Shown here: positions 7,090 through 17,122 of the stretch, piece after piece
Numbering within the stretch: position 1 is the stretch's first letter
Layout of the letters: each line of letters opens with the position of its first letter
NCBI GenBank assembly: GCA_945893365.1
Contig: CAMDED010000085.1
Span: forward strand, 1-32,508
Source: Candidatus Sulfopaludibacter sp. SbA3
Lineage (GTDB): Bacteria; Acidobacteriota; Terriglobia; Bryobacterales; Bryobacteraceae
Length of the DNA stretch: 32,508 nucleotides
Direction of reading: 5' to 3'
Notes under the pieces: generated by a model
The model's input: only the letters and a program-made list of their open reading frames with translations
Told to the model about the DNA's origin: nothing
The model's database searches: none
Translations under genes and position numbers: made by a program

Positions 7090-8080
7090 TTGCCCCAGAC
7101 CAGAAAACGTTCCTGGGCGTTTCATCGTTCAACTGGAGCTTCACCACGCATGGCCCGGCAACCCACTGCGGCCAGCCTCTCCGAACAGCGCCTGGACGGA
7201 ATCTGGGAGATTGCGCCAGGACGCGTACGCAAGCCGAACTACGACACCGATAAGATCGCCGCTATTGTGAATGCAACCCTGCAGAGCAAACCCGAAGGCA
7301 TGACGCATTGGAGTTGACGCACGATGGCCCAGAGTCAGAGCGTGAGTAAGTTCACGATTAACAATATCTGGCAGGCCCACCAACTGAAGCCCCACCGGGT
7401 GAAGACGTTCAAACTGTCGCGCGACCCGAAGTTCCTCGAGAAAATGACCGACGTGATCGGGTTGTACTTGAACCCGCCCCAGCAGGCCATTGTGTTGTGT
7501 GTGGATGAGAAGAGTCAAATCCAGGCGCTGGATCGCACCCAACCCGGTTGCCGATCAAGAAGGGCCGCTGTGGGACCATGACCCACGACTACAAGCGCAA
7601 CGGCACCACGACTCTACTTGCCGCCCTGGAGGTCCTACAAGGGAAGTGATCGGCCAATGCCACCAGCGCCATCGCCATCAGGAGTTTCTCAAGTTCCTGC
7701 GCACTCTGGACCAGGAGTTCCCTGGTGAGGGTCCCGCTCCATCTCGTCATGGACAACTACGGAACTCACAAGCACGAGAAGGTGCGGAACTGGCTGAAGC
7801 GTCACCCACGCTTCGTACTACACTTCATCCCCACGAGGTCCAGTTGGCTGAACCTGGTCGAGCGTTGGTTCGGCCACTTGGATCAAAAGGCGATCCGGCG
7901 GGGCGTGTTCCGAAGCGTGGAGGATTTGAAGGCGTCCATCGAGGCATTTCTCACGGTGTGGAACAACGATCCGGAGCCGTTCGTCTGGACCGCGACGGTA
8001 GAATCCATCACCGAGAAACTCTCCCGTTGCCGGCGGACGTTGGAGAAGATCCAGCCCGGCTGCACCAGCCCCCCGCCCGC
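7090..8080 (+). pseudogene. IS630-family transposase, multiply broken
   Basis: The reconstructed order is [56 protein letters not shown] (first catalytic Asp), [42 protein letters not shown] (second Asp), SSWLNLVERWFGHL (Glu) and PFVWTATVESI. This is an IS630/Tc1-type DDE transposase. An in-frame TGA interrupts it at 7315-7317, and at least three frameshifts follow: near 7550, around the end of [12 protein letters not shown], and near 7725. The N-terminal helix-turn-helix is not recognisable. The catalytic residues remain but the gene cannot make a full protein. Its right edge cuts into an acetate kinase gene on the opposite strand near 8080. Terminal repeats were not identified. Confidence 0.85.
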
Positions 8081-8193
8081 CCGATGCGCTCAACCTGCCC
8101 GGTCAAAATACGTTGCGGCGAGCTGCTCGACGCAAATGCCGCAAACTTGATGGTGGACGAACCTCCGTTGATAGTGAGAATGCGGTCAGACAT
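8080..8193 (-). pseudogene. ackA: Acetate kinase, 5' stub cut by IS630 DNA
   Basis: From ATG at 8193 on the minus strand the frame reads MSDRILTINGGSSTIKFAAF and then GQVERIG. These are the characteristic N-terminus of acetate kinase: the ILTINGGSSTIK strand with the phosphate-binding Asn and Ser residues, then the GQVERIG motif. After about 38 codons the sequence becomes that of the IS630 relic, so some 360 residues of a normal 400-residue enzyme are missing. The gene lies 79 bases downstream of transaldolase on the same strand and was probably the last gene of the phosphoketolase operon, converting acetyl phosphate plus ADP to acetate plus ATP. No other part of it is in the window. Confidence 0.85.
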
Positions 8194-8272
8194 GGATGCA
8201 CCGTGCTCAGGCAGAACCGAACGCGGCGCAAGCAGACCGTTGTCGTGTCGAACTCAGGTTGCGGCTCACGAC

Positions 8273-9244
8273 TCAGCGAGCCTTCATGGCCACCTGCGAG
8301 AGCGCGTACTCTTGGAGCTTGCGGGCGTCGCTATGGAATTTTCGGATGCCTTCGGCGAGTTTCTCCGTCGCCATCGCATCTTCGTTGTGCATCCACCGGA
8401 AGGTCTTTTCATCCAGGTGCAAACGGTCTCCCGGTGACGACTCCGCCGTTACCGGATCGAGTTTCCGGTCTAATGGGGCCTGCGTGCGCTCGAGCTGTTC
8501 CAGGAGTTCCGGACTGATTGTGAGCAGGTCCGATCCCGCCAGGCGCACGATCTGGTTCACGTTCCGGAAACTGGCGCCCATCACCTGCGTCTTGTAATCG
8601 AACTTCTTGTAGTAATTGTAGATCCGAGTGACGGATGCGACACCCGGATCCTCGTCCGGCGGAATCTCCGTTCCACCGCGTTGGTTCTTGTGCCAGTCGT
8701 AGATGCGGCCCACAAATGGCGAGATCAACGTCACCTTAGCTTCAGCGCAGGCCACGGCCTGCGCGAAGCTGAACAGCAGCGTCAGATTGCAGTGGATGCC
8801 TTCGTTCTCAAGCCGCTCCGCCGCCCGAATGCCCTCCCATGTGCTCGCGATCTTGATCAGCACGTGTTCGCGCGGTACGCCGTTGGCCTCGTATAGCGAA
8901 ATCAGTTTCCGCGCTTTCGTTATCGTTCCCTCGGTGTCGAAACTGAGCCGCGCGGCCACTTCGGTCGAGACCCGGCCCGGAATAACCTTCAGGATCTCGC
9001 AGCCGAACAGGACAAACAGGCGGTCGATAAGCTCTTCCGCCATCTCCCCATGAGCGCCGTCGTGCTTTATCGCGAGGTCCGCCGCCGCATCCACCAGCCG
9101 CCGGTAACTCGGCATTTGGGCCGCGTGATAGAGAAGCGACGGGTTCGTGGTTGCGTCTTGCGGCCGGTACTGCGCAATGGCTTCGATGTCGCCGGTATCC
9201 GCTACCACCGTCGTGTATTGTTTGAGAGACTCCAGCAGTGTCAT
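8273..9244 (-). CDS. tal: Transaldolase
   Basis: This 323-residue protein has the length and sequence of TalB-type transaldolases. DATTNPSLL near residue 30 is the family signature, and the Schiff-base lysine is Lys131 in [32 protein letters not shown] and [11 protein letters not shown] complete the barrel core. The enzyme moves a dihydroxyacetone unit between sedoheptulose-7-phosphate and glyceraldehyde-3-phosphate in the cytoplasm. Its ATG overlaps the rpiB stop by four bases (ATGA), so it is translationally coupled to the pentose-phosphate genes upstream. With transketolase and RpiB it supplies xylulose-5-phosphate for the phosphoketolase of the same operon. Confidence 0.96.
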   Translation of the reverse strand: MTLLESLKQYTTVVADTGDIEAIAQYRPQDATTNPSLLYHAAQMPSYRRLVDAAADLAIKHDGAHGEMAEELIDRLFVLFGCEILKVIPGRVSTEVAARLSFDTEGTITKARKLISLYEANGVPREHVLIKIASTWEGIRAAERLENEGIHCNLTLLFSFAQAVACAEAKVTLISPFVGRIYDWHKNQRGGTEIPPDEDPGVASVTRIYNYYKKFDYKTQVMGASFRNVNQIVRLAGSDLLTISPELLEQLERTQAPLDRKLDPVTAESSPGDRLHLDEKTFRWMHNEDAMATEKLAEGIRKFHSDARKLQEYALSQVAMKAR

Positions 9245-9735
9245 CCTAACCTCCTTAGATTCAGATCCGCCTTCAGATCCAGCGGTGTCAACGCCTTCTG
9301 CAATTGCTCCACCTTCGCCAGCCTCCGGCGATGCCGCTCCACTCCGCTAAAGCGCGCGGCCAGGAAAGTCCTGACGCAATCCCAGGCAACGGCAACGCCT
9401 GTGGTCTTGCCGCCCAGGCAGAGCACATTTATGTCGTCGTCCTCAACGCCCTGTCGTGCCGAATAGCCGTCGTGAATCAGGGCGGCGCGGACGCGGTTGA
9501 TCTTATTCGCCGCAACCGAAACGCCCACGCCGCTTCCGCAAATCAGAACGCCGCGGTCCACCTGCCGGTCTGCGACCGCACGAGCCACCCCGATTGCAAA
9601 ATCCGGGTAGTCGTCGTCCGGATCGAATTCCTTGTTCCCGAAGTCAATCACCTGGTACCCCGCCTCTGCAAGCAGCGCCGCCAGTTGAATTTTCATAAAG
9701 AAGCCGCCGTGGTCGGCGCCAATTGCGACTCTCAT
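9241..9735 (-). CDS. rpiB: Ribose-5-phosphate isomerase B
   Basis: The 164 residues begin [19 protein letters not shown] and contain the catalytic-cysteine loop [17 protein letters not shown], then DINVLCLGG, all diagnostic of the RpiB/LacAB isomerase family. It interconverts ribose-5-phosphate and ribulose-5-phosphate. The frame is open upstream, but the ATG at 9735 is chosen because it starts the conserved beta strand and makes an ATGA overlap with the transketolase stop. The C-terminus is about 15 residues longer than the shortest family members and is Arg/Lys-rich. Allose-6-phosphate isomerase activity is possible, but the operon partners favour ribose-5-phosphate. Confidence 0.93.
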   Translation of the reverse strand: MRVAIGADHGGFFMKIQLAALLAEAGYQVIDFGNKEFDPDDDYPDFAIGVARAVADRQVDRGVLICGSGVGVSVAANKINRVRAALIHDGYSARQGVEDDDINVLCLGGKTTGVAVAWDCVRTFLAARFSGVERHRRRLAKVEQLQKALTPLDLKADLNLRRLG

Positions 9736-11849
9736 CGATTCCCCTTCCCTTTGGCGGGCGCGCGATGCCTCACGATCTGGCTCTTGGCCGCGGCAACCAC
9801 GTTCTCGACGCTGAAGCCGAATTTCTTCAGCAGTTGCTTGATAGGCGCCGATGCCCCGAAACTCTCGATGCAGAGGTTGTGGCCTTCGCAGCCCGTGTAC
9901 TTGCTCCACCCGAAATCGGATGCGACCTCCACGGAGACCCGCGCTTGCACGACCGGCGGCAGCACGGAGTCTTGATACGCCTGATCCTGGTCGTCGAACA
10001 GTTCCCAGGAAGGCATGCTGACCACCCTGGCCCGCACGCCCTCGCCTTTCAATTGCTCGTAGGCTTCCACGCAAAGCGCAACCTCGCTGCCGGTGCCGAT
10101 CAGGATGACTTCAGGATTGCCACCCGGAGCGTCCGCCAAGACGTAAGCGCCGCGCGCGAGCCCTGATGCCGTCGCATATTTCGTCCGGTCGAGAGTCGGA
10201 ACGGCTTGCCGGGTGAGCACCAGCACGGCAGGCTCGTGATGCAATTGCAGAATCACCTTCCACGCCTCCCGCACTTCGTTCGCATCGCACGGCCGGATCG
10301 TGATTATGCCCGGCATGGCTCGCATGTGCGCAAGCTGTTCGATGGGTTGGTGCGTCGGGCCGTCCTCGCCGACTCCGATGGAATCGTGCGTGAACACGTA
10401 AATGGCGGGAAGCTCCATCAGCGCGCTCAATCGCAAGGCGCCCCGCAGGTAATCGGCGAAAATAAGGAACCCGGAGCCGAAGGGCCGAACCTTCACCAGG
10501 CTCATCCCGTTCAGGATGGCGCCCATCGCGTGCTCACGGATTCCGAAGTGGAAGTTGCGCCCGGAGTAATTTTCCGCCGAGAAATCGCCCGCGCCGTCAA
10601 ACGTAAGCCGCGTCTTCGTCGAGGGAGCGAGATCCGCGGAGCCGCCGATCAGCCACGGTATGTTTTTCGCGGCCGCGTTCAGAATCTTGGCGGAGGATTC
10701 GCGCGTAGCCAATCCTTTTGCGTCGGGGAGGAACTCCGGTAAATCGCGGTCCCAGCCTTCCGGAAGCTGCCGATGCTGCATGCGGTAGATCTCTTCCGCC
10801 AGCTCCGGGTACAGTTTCCGGTAGGCTTCGATCCGCACGAACCAAGCGTCCCGCAGCTCCTTTCCGCATCTCCCGACGCCCCGCCGGAAGTGCTCGTAGA
10901 CTCCGTCAGGCACGTAGAACTTCTTGTCCTCCGGCCAGCCGTAGTTTCGCTTCGCAAGCCGGATCTCCGCCTCGCCGAGAGGCTCGCCGTGCGCCCCGCT
11001 GGTGTCCTGCTTGTGTGGCGCGCCGTAGCCGATGTGACTGTCCACAATGATCAACGTAGGACGGTCGTGCGTGCTCTGAAAGGTTCGAAACGCCCGCGCC
11101 AGCATCTCTAAGTCGTTCGCGTCCACCACGCGTGTGACGTTCCAGCCGTAGGCCAGGAAGCGCGTCGCCACGTCCTCGCTGAATGCCAGCGCAGTGTTGC
11201 CTTCAATGGTTATGTGGTTGTTGTCGTAAATCCAGCACAGGTTCGAAAGCCGCAGATGCCCCGCCAGCGACGCCGCTTCGCTCGAGATGCCCTCCATCAT
11301 GCAGCCGTCACCGCAAAGCGCGTACACGTCGAAGTCGAAAAGCTCGAACCCCGGCCTGTTGTAGCGTGCGCCTAGCCACTGCCGTGCGATGGCCATCCCG
11401 ACGCTCGTCGCTACTCCTTGTCCGAGCGGCCCGGTGGTGGTTTCCACGCCCGACGTCCATCGGTACTCCGGATGTCCCGGGCAGCGGCTGTCCAACTGCC
11501 GGAAGTTCTTGAGCGCTTCGAGGGGCACTGAGAGTGCGCCGAGCCTTTCATAGTCTTTGCTCACGGCGCGCACTTCGGTAAGGTGCAGAAGCGAATACAG
11601 CAGCATCGACGCGTGGCCGGCGGAGAGGACGAAGCGGTCGCGATTCGGCCATGCGGGGTCGGAGGGATCGAACCGAAGAAACTCCTGCCAGAGGCAGTAA
11701 GCCACAGGCGCCAATGCCATGGGTGTTCCCGGGTGCCCGGAATTGGCGGCCTCCACCGCATCCATCGAAAGCGTGCGGATGGTGTTGATGCAGGTCAGAT
11801 CCATCAATTGAATGGCTGAGGGACGTTCAGAAATTATCGCCGTGCTCAT
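9732..11849 (-). CDS. tkt: Transketolase
   Basis: The protein has 705 residues when started at the ATG at 11849, which forms an ATGA overlap with the phosphoketolase stop; a longer open frame upstream has no homology. Visible motifs are [13 protein letters not shown] (substrate and ThDP His39), [11 protein letters not shown] (His79), TTGPLGQG, the thiamine-diphosphate motif [20 protein letters not shown] ending in an NN pair, and [20 protein letters not shown] in the pyrimidine domain. It transfers two-carbon ketol units between pentose, tetrose and hexose phosphates. Length and domain order (Pyr and PP domains plus the C-terminal domain) match complete bacterial transketolases. It lies between xfp and rpiB. 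Confidence 0.96.
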   Translation of the reverse strand: MSTAIISERPSAIQLMDLTCINTIRTLSMDAVEAANSGHPGTPMALAPVAYCLWQEFLRFDPSDPAWPNRDRFVLSAGHASMLLYSLLHLTEVRAVSKDYERLGALSVPLEALKNFRQLDSRCPGHPEYRWTSGVETTTGPLGQGVATSVGMAIARQWLGARYNRPGFELFDFDVYALCGDGCMMEGISSEAASLAGHLRLSNLCWIYDNNHITIEGNTALAFSEDVATRFLAYGWNVTRVVDANDLEMLARAFRTFQSTHDRPTLIIVDSHIGYGAPHKQDTSGAHGEPLGEAEIRLAKRNYGWPEDKKFYVPDGVYEHFRRGVGRCGKELRDAWFVRIEAYRKLYPELAEEIYRMQHRQLPEGWDRDLPEFLPDAKGLATRESSAKILNAAAKNIPWLIGGSADLAPSTKTRLTFDGAGDFSAENYSGRNFHFGIREHAMGAILNGMSLVKVRPFGSGFLIFADYLRGALRLSALMELPAIYVFTHDSIGVGEDGPTHQPIEQLAHMRAMPGIITIRPCDANEVREAWKVILQLHHEPAVLVLTRQAVPTLDRTKYATASGLARGAYVLADAPGGNPEVILIGTGSEVALCVEAYEQLKGEGVRARVVSMPSWELFDDQDQAYQDSVLPPVVQARVSVEVASDFGWSKYTGCEGHNLCIESFGASAPIKQLLKKFGFSVENVVAAAKSQIVRHRAPAKGKGNR

Positions 11850-14308
11850 GCAAGCTCCTTCTTGTTTCCCGCCGCCGGCCAGCGCCATCCCGTAATTTCC
11901 GGCGGATCTATGCCGTGCCGATACGCATAGGCGCGGCATGCAATCTGCCGGTTGCGGAACTTTTCCTTGGCATGTCCGCCGGTGCGCTGCAGATTGGGAA
12001 CCCGGTCGATGGCGTCGATCGCCAGGCTGAAGCGGTCGGTCTCGTTGTTGATCGCCAGCTCCATCGGAGTATTGATGTTGCCCTTCTCCTTGTAACCGCG
12101 CACATGCAGATTCTTGTGGTTCGTCCGGCGGTAGGCCAGCCGATGAACCAGCCAGGGATAGCCGTGGAAATTGAAGATGATCGGCTTATCCGCGGTGAAC
12201 AGCGAGTCGAAGTCTCTGGAGGAAAGTCCGTGTGGATGTTCCGTCGAGGGCTGCAGTTTGAAGAGATCGACCACGTTTATGTAGCGAATCTTCAGGTCGG
12301 GAAACTCATCGCGCAACAGGACCGTCGCCGCCAATGCTTCCTGAGTCGGAATGTCGCCCGCCGAGGCCATCACCAGGTCGGGCTCGCATCCCTGGTCGTT
12401 GCAGGCCCACTCCCACATGCCAATTCCCTTCGTGCAGTGCTCGATCGCCGCAGGCATATCCAGGTATTGAAGATGCAGTTGCTTGTCGGAAACGATGACG
12501 TTGATGTAGTTCTCGCTTCTGAGGCAATGGTCCGCCACCGACAACAGGCAGTTCACATCGGGCGGCAGGTAGATGCGCGTCACAGCCGCGCTTTTGTTCA
12601 GGACCACATCCAGAAAGCCGGGGTCCTGGTGTGTGAAGCCATTGTGATCCTGCCGCCAGACTGTTGAGGTGATCAGCAGGTTGAGCGACGAGATCGGCCG
12701 CCGCCACGACAGCTCGTTGCAGATCGACAGCCATTTGGCGTGCTGATTGAACATGGAGTCGACAACGTGAATGAAGGCTTCATAGGACGAGAAGAACCCG
12801 TTGCGTCCGGTGAGCAGGTATCCCTCGAGCATGCCCTGCATGGTGTGTTCGCTGAGCATCTCCATCACCCGACCGTCCGGTGAAAGCTCGCCCCCATCCT
12901 GGTCTTCCGGGAAGTATTCGGCTATCCAGAACTTCTTAGCCGCTTGGTACACCGCGTGAAGCTTATTCGATGTGTTTTCGTCCGGGCCGAACACGCGGAA
13001 GTTCGTCATGTTTAGTTTCATGACGTCCCGCAAAAAGTTCCCCAGGGGCGGAACGTTCTCGGCCTCCATCGCGCCGGGGCGATCCACCTTGAGAGCGTAA
13101 TCGGTGAACGGAGGCAGCCGCAGGCCCTTCCTCAAAAGACCGCCGTTGGCATGCGGATTGGCGCCCATCCGCCGGGGCCCCACAGGCGCCAGAGCTTTCA
13201 GTTCCGGTCGAAGCTTTCCTTCCGAGTCGAACAACTCCTCCGGCTTGAGATCCCGCATCCACCTTTCGAGAATGGCCAACTGTTCGGGGTTCTTCTTAAC
13301 GTCGCCAAGGGGGACCTGGTGAGCGCGCCAGGATCCTTCGAGCCGGTGTCCGCCCACTTTCTCCGGCGCGCCCCAGCCTTTGGGCGAGCGCAGAACAATC
13401 ATCGGCCAGCGGGGTCTCGTTGGTACACCGGTGCGACGGCATTCTTCCCGATAACGCTGGATCTCGGCGATGCAGTGTTCGACTGTTGCAGCCATGGCTT
13501 GGTGCATGCTGTCCGGATCCGAACCTTCCACGAAGTATGGCGTCCAGCCATATCCTTTGAATAGGTCCTCAAGCTCCTCATGGCTGATGCGCGCCAGCAG
13601 CGTGGGGTTGTTGATCTTGTACCCGTTCAAGTGCAGAATCGGGAGAACGGCGCCGTCGCGAATCGGGTTCAGGAACTTGTTGATGTGCCATGAGGTCGCA
13701 AGCGGCCCGGTCTCGCTCTCGCCGTCGCCCACCACCGCGGCGACGATCAGCTCGGGATTGTCGAATGCCGCGCCGCAGGCATGCGACAACACGTAGCCCA
13801 ATTCGCCTCCTTCATGTATGGAGCCTGGTGTCTCGGGCGTGCAGTGGCTGCCGATGCCGCCGGGAAACGAGAACTGTTTGAAGAACTCGCGCATTCCGCG
13901 CTCGTCCTCACTTTTGTCCGGGTAAACCTCGGAGTAGGCGCCTTCGAGGTACAACGGCGCCAGCACTCCTGGGGCGCCATGGCCCGGCCCCGCCATGAAG
14001 ATCATGTCGAGGTCGAGCTTCTCGATCAAGCGGTTCAGGTGCACGTAAATGAAGGAGAGACCAGGACTCGCCCCCCAGTGTCCGAGCAGCCGGTTCTTGA
14101 TGTGCTCCGGTTTCAGTGGTGTCTTGAGGAGCGGATTGTCCAGGAGATAGATCATCCCCAGAGCCAGGTAATTGCATGCCCGCCAATAGGCGTCTGTTCT
14201 GCGCAGTTCCTCCGGGTCGAGAGGCTTTCCCGGCACGGTGCATCGCGCCGGTCCGTAAGCGCTCAACGATCGGATTGCAGGTACATCTGCTGTTTCGATT
14301 GAATTCAT
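11846..14308 (-). CDS. xfp: Xylulose-5-phosphate/fructose-6-phosphate phosphoketolase
   Basis: This 820-residue protein is full length for the family. It shows [26 protein letters not shown], the ThDP motif [29 protein letters not shown] and, near the C-terminus, [19 protein letters not shown]. It splits xylulose-5-phosphate (or fructose-6-phosphate) with phosphate into acetyl phosphate and a triose or tetrose phosphate. The ATG at 14308 is preferred over the longer open frame because AAGGAG sits eight bases upstream. It is the first gene of the sugar-phosphate module, with tkt, rpiB, tal and the ackA stub following on the same strand. A 32-base segment of this gene (14103-14134) recurs at 15371-15402. 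Confidence 0.96.
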   Translation of the reverse strand: MNSIETADVPAIRSLSAYGPARCTVPGKPLDPEELRRTDAYWRACNYLALGMIYLLDNPLLKTPLKPEHIKNRLLGHWGASPGLSFIYVHLNRLIEKLDLDMIFMAGPGHGAPGVLAPLYLEGAYSEVYPDKSEDERGMREFFKQFSFPGGIGSHCTPETPGSIHEGGELGYVLSHACGAAFDNPELIVAAVVGDGESETGPLATSWHINKFLNPIRDGAVLPILHLNGYKINNPTLLARISHEELEDLFKGYGWTPYFVEGSDPDSMHQAMAATVEHCIAEIQRYREECRRTGVPTRPRWPMIVLRSPKGWGAPEKVGGHRLEGSWRAHQVPLGDVKKNPEQLAILERWMRDLKPEELFDSEGKLRPELKALAPVGPRRMGANPHANGGLLRKGLRLPPFTDYALKVDRPGAMEAENVPPLGNFLRDVMKLNMTNFRVFGPDENTSNKLHAVYQAAKKFWIAEYFPEDQDGGELSPDGRVMEMLSEHTMQGMLEGYLLTGRNGFFSSYEAFIHVVDSMFNQHAKWLSICNELSWRRPISSLNLLITSTVWRQDHNGFTHQDPGFLDVVLNKSAAVTRIYLPPDVNCLLSVADHCLRSENYINVIVSDKQLHLQYLDMPAAIEHCTKGIGMWEWACNDQGCEPDLVMASAGDIPTQEALAATVLLRDEFPDLKIRYINVVDLFKLQPSTEHPHGLSSRDFDSLFTADKPIIFNFHGYPWLVHRLAYRRTNHKNLHVRGYKEKGNINTPMELAINNETDRFSLAIDAIDRVPNLQRTGGHAKEKFRNRQIACRAYAYRHGIDPPEITGWRWPAAGNKKELA
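14103..14134. repeat. 32-bp segment of xfp repeated at 15371-15402 (copy A)
   Basis: This stretch inside xfp encodes about [11 protein letters not shown] on the minus strand. It matches 15371-15402 at 30 of 32 positions in the same orientation, 1,268 bases away. The flanking gatg also matches with one extra base in copy B. Both mismatches are C/T transitions. Confidence 0.85.
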
Positions 14309-14316
14309 CTTTAGGT

Positions 14317-14322
14317 CTCCTT
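14317..14322 (-). promoter_or_regulatory. Ribosome binding site of xfp
   Basis: On the minus strand AAGGAG lies eight bases before the ATG at 14308. It fixes this start against the longer upstream frame, which reaches 14509. Confidence 0.7.
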
Positions 14323-14357
14323 GATTCAGCTTGCTTGGCGCTGTTAATCGCACAGTT

Positions 14358-15365
14358 CTATCCGTCTCCAGCTCGAGCCAGTCGCGGCCCTGGTAATTTA
14401 ACTCCAAAGCGCTCTGCAACAACTTCGGGTACTTCCAGGGATTGAGAGACAGGGTACCCGCATTCACGCCACGCTTTGAGTCCGCCTTCCAGCACCCATA
14501 CTTTGTCAACGCCTATGCGTTTCAAACCCACGGCTGCTCGCGCGCTTACCGCGTCGCTTCCAGAAGAACAATAGAGAACGATCTTGACGTCATCCGGCAC
14601 AGCGATGTATGGAGACTTCCGCAACAGAGCGGGATCTACACTGAAAGCACCCGGAATAGCCTCCAAGCTTTGACTGTCGGTTTCTTCTTCGAGGGTCAAC
14701 AGATCGAGCACTGCGACCTTGCTATTGGATTTCAGTTTGCGTGCGAGCATTAGCGGACTGATGCGGCGCAGCCGTAGTTGACGGATCATTCGCGCCAGAG
14801 TCAGTCCCCGCCAGCCGGCATAGAGAACGATCGGAGTCCCAATCGCGACACCGAGGGCCATCCCAAAATATTGGCCCCAACGAATTGCAACATCCACTTC
14901 ATTCGAGAAGAGATACCCCAGCCCCACATAGACGCCTGACCAGAGGAAGCTGCCTACTGCATCGAGGGCAAGGAAAGTCATGATTGACACTCCTTCGGCG
15001 CCGCCAAGTGGCGGCATAACAGCGTCCAGTCCAGGGAGAAACTTGGCCACACACAATACCGGGAGACCATAGCGGCGGAATTTTTCCTGCGCATTCTTGG
15101 AGCAGCGTCGCGGGTCGGCAGTGAACCGGCAAAGTAGCCGCATAGCCTTCGAACCCCACTTGCGGCCGAGCCAGAACCATGTACCATCCCCTGCCAGGCA
15201 ACCCAAAACACCCAACAAAACAATGATGCTCGTGCGCATTTCACCATGAGCCGAAAGAGAGCCTGCGACCATAAGAAAGGCAACTGAGGGGATCGGCAGG
15301 CCGAGTTGTTGGGCAAGAACCGCAAGGAAAACTCCGCTATAAGTCAATTGTGAGGAGGCGGTCAC
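14358..15365 (-). CDS. DedA-family membrane protein with C-terminal rhodanese domain
   Basis: This 335-residue protein has two parts. Residues 1-200 are a DedA/SNARE-associated (VTT) membrane domain with [31 protein letters not shown] and the conserved [14 protein letters not shown] motif, plus several hydrophobic spans. Residues 225-310 are a rhodanese-like domain with active-site loop [11 protein letters not shown] (candidate catalytic Cys) and [11 protein letters not shown]. DedA proteins are linked to lipid-carrier and phospholipid flipping; the rhodanese part may relay sulfur or sense redox state, which is inference. The GTG start at 15365 overlaps the previous stop by four bases (GTGA). 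It lies just downstream of a phosphoketolase-derived repeat, so the original start may have been replaced. Confidence 0.88.
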   Translation of the reverse strand: MTASSQLTYSGVFLAVLAQQLGLPIPSVAFLMVAGSLSAHGEMRTSIIVLLGVLGCLAGDGTWFWLGRKWGSKAMRLLCRFTADPRRCSKNAQEKFRRYGLPVLCVAKFLPGLDAVMPPLGGAEGVSIMTFLALDAVGSFLWSGVYVGLGYLFSNEVDVAIRWGQYFGMALGVAIGTPIVLYAGWRGLTLARMIRQLRLRRISPLMLARKLKSNSKVAVLDLLTLEEETDSQSLEAIPGAFSVDPALLRKSPYIAVPDDVKIVLYCSSGSDAVSARAAVGLKRIGVDKVWVLEGGLKAWRECGYPVSQSLEVPEVVAERFGVKLPGPRLARAGDG

Positions 15366-17122
15366 GATGGTGCTCCGGTTTCAGCGGTGTCTCGAGGAGC
15401 GGCAAGCTCCTCGGCGATGTTCCTGCGCCCAGTGCGCCGTGAATTCAGGTCCACTTCCTGCAGTAAAACGAGAGAAGCGCCATGCCGTCGGAGAATTTCG
15501 GTTACATCCGACAATCGTAAACCCCGCTCGACATTCCAACTGAGAACCTTCACTGAAGATGTCGTTGCGGCCATTCCTCCGATCCCACCTTCCAAAACCC
15601 GGTCCGGGGGCTGGCCGGCGAAAAGTGGACGTGAGAGTGAAAGGAGTACGCACACAAGCAGACATCCCACTATTCGGCTGTGGATCACTGGGGCGCGCCC
15701 CGTCGAAGCGGCGGGTGCTGGTGTTTCGGTGCAGCGGGCGTTTGACATCGCCGATCTTCCTGCCGTCAGCTTCCGGTGTTCAGCGGCAATGCGTCCCGCG
15801 GCCAGGAGCCAAGCCACCGTGAGCGCGACATTGAGCCATGCGAATCCCCCGATGCCAGCGCCAACCATGGTTCCGCCAAACACGATTCCGGCTTGCAGAA
15901 CGTCGCCGGCGCGCATGAAGAAGGTATCGACCGCAGCCTTGGCCTTGTATTTCGCTTCGCGCGAAGTCGGCAGCCAGAGCGCCTGTCTTACAGTGTTCAT
16001 GATTGAGTAATCCGTGCTGTTTTCGAGAATCTTCGTCCAGCGGACCACGGCGAGTACCGGCGCTACAGCCAGGACCGAGTAACTGAGGAGGGCCAGCACG
16101 GGCAAGATGAACAGTGCGCCTCGTACTCCGCAATACCGAAACACGCGGGATGCGCCGAGCGCCTGCAAGACTAGCCCCAGAAAGTTAACGACACTATAGA
16201 AATGTCCGTAAAACTCGCCGATGAAAACCTTTGGGTTGCCGCCCGCTTTGGCGGCTTCGACCACCACCAGTTTGCCAAGTGCGTATTCCCCGATCGTGTT
16301 CACAATGTTGAGCAACACGATTAGAACCGCGATCCAGAAGAGGTATCGGTCCTGCAGAATGAGTTGGAATCCCCCTTTTGCTCCGAGCGGTTCCTGGCCC
16401 TGCCTCACCACCTCCGGCGGCGCCGTCCGCGCCTCGCGCGCGTTCACTGCCAGCATCAGGGCAAGGCACCCCAAAAGAACGGCAGCGGCAATCAGCATCA
16501 GTGAATAGGGCCCCACGGAACTGCTCTTGACGAGCGGCGCAACCACCGCCGAGCCGGCCAAAGCTCCGATGCTCATCCCTACACCAATGAACGGAAACAA
16601 ACGCTCGCCCTGGCTTTCCGTATATATGTCGTTGGCAAAGGCCCAGAATTGCGACACCATGTATACATTGAAAATGCCGAGCCAGATGTAAAAAGCGACG
16701 CCTTCGCGTATGCCACGGGAACCCAGAAACCAGAACAGCACCAAATTGATTGCGAAGAACCCAGTCAGGCTGGCCAACAGGCGACTTCGATTTACTTTCG
16801 TGGCGAACCAGCCGTAGAAAGGAACAATCGCGAGCAGGAGCACGGCCTGGGCGGCGGCGGAGTATGACTTTACCTCCGCGCCGCTTTCAGAGAGAATCAG
16901 CGCCTCGCGGACCGGCTTTAGCAAGTAATAGGCGCCCAGCAGGAGGAAGACGTTGGCCGTCATCAGCAAGGCCGTGATGCCTTCTCCGGCGCGCACATCG
17001 GCAAATACCGACAGCAGTCGCTCCAACCGGCTCTTCGGTTTCCCGCCTAGAGATCGGAAGACCGGGAAGGACTGGTGCGACAGCGCCTCCGGGTGCGCTC
17101 TCAGTTCTGGGGGCTCTACCAT
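15362..17122 (-). CDS. NTP/NDP-exchange-type transporter fused to truncated phosphatase domain
   Basis: The ORF encodes 586 residues. Residues 1 to about 455 form an MFS-like transporter with some 11-12 membrane segments, resembling Npt1/Npt2 (Tlc-type) nucleotide transporters (FLLLGAYYLLKPVREALILS near the start, NDIYTESQGERLFPFIGVG, STDYSIMNTVRQALWLP). From Met459 a second start-like sequence follows, with a hydrophobic signal or anchor (IVGCLLVCVLLSLSRPLFA). It leads into the first strands of an endonuclease/exonuclease/phosphatase domain: VKVLSWNVERGLRLSDV and LVLLQEVDLNSRRTGRRNI, with the catalytic Asn and Glu. That domain stops after about 50 residues and runs into phosphoketolase-derived DNA, so its Asp/His half is missing. 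The transporter substrate is unproven. It overlaps the upstream gene by seven bases and DedA by four. Confidence 0.82.
   Translation of the reverse strand: MVEPPELRAHPEALSHQSFPVFRSLGGKPKSRLERLLSVFADVRAGEGITALLMTANVFLLLGAYYLLKPVREALILSESGAEVKSYSAAAQAVLLLAIVPFYGWFATKVNRSRLLASLTGFFAINLVLFWFLGSRGIREGVAFYIWLGIFNVYMVSQFWAFANDIYTESQGERLFPFIGVGMSIGALAGSAVVAPLVKSSSVGPYSLMLIAAAVLLGCLALMLAVNAREARTAPPEVVRQGQEPLGAKGGFQLILQDRYLFWIAVLIVLLNIVNTIGEYALGKLVVVEAAKAGGNPKVFIGEFYGHFYSVVNFLGLVLQALGASRVFRYCGVRGALFILPVLALLSYSVLAVAPVLAVVRWTKILENSTDYSIMNTVRQALWLPTSREAKYKAKAAVDTFFMRAGDVLQAGIVFGGTMVGAGIGGFAWLNVALTVAWLLAAGRIAAEHRKLTAGRSAMSNARCTETPAPAASTGRAPVIHSRIVGCLLVCVLLSLSRPLFAGQPPDRVLEGGIGGMAATTSSVKVLSWNVERGLRLSDVTEILRRHGASLVLLQEVDLNSRRTGRRNIAEELAAPRDTAETGAPS
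15371..15402. repeat. Phosphoketolase-derived 32-bp scar (copy B)
   Basis: 30 of 32 bases match xfp 14103-14134, but here the segment is read in another frame as the last codons of the transporter-phosphatase ORF. Weaker similarity to xfp continues about 18 bases further, across the DedA start. In the xfp frame it would read PLLETPLKPEH, one substitution from copy A. It looks like a remnant of a second phosphoketolase gene. Confidence 0.8.

Noticed and set aside
7090-8080. IS630 transposase expressed by programmed frameshifting.
   Set aside because: An in-frame stop plus at least three separate frame changes cannot be explained by one recoding event.
5092-8080. Extending the integrative island to the ackA junction.
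   Set aside because: The tRNA 3' fragment at 4952-4982 is the natural right boundary. The genes beyond it are broken and of mixed origin, so including them is not supported.
9304-13564. Long plus-strand open frames antisense to tkt and xfp (for example 9304-9975 and 11915-12667).
   Set aside because: They lie opposite conserved, motif-complete enzymes in GC-rich DNA, carry no recognisable domain, and are explained by third-position GC bias.
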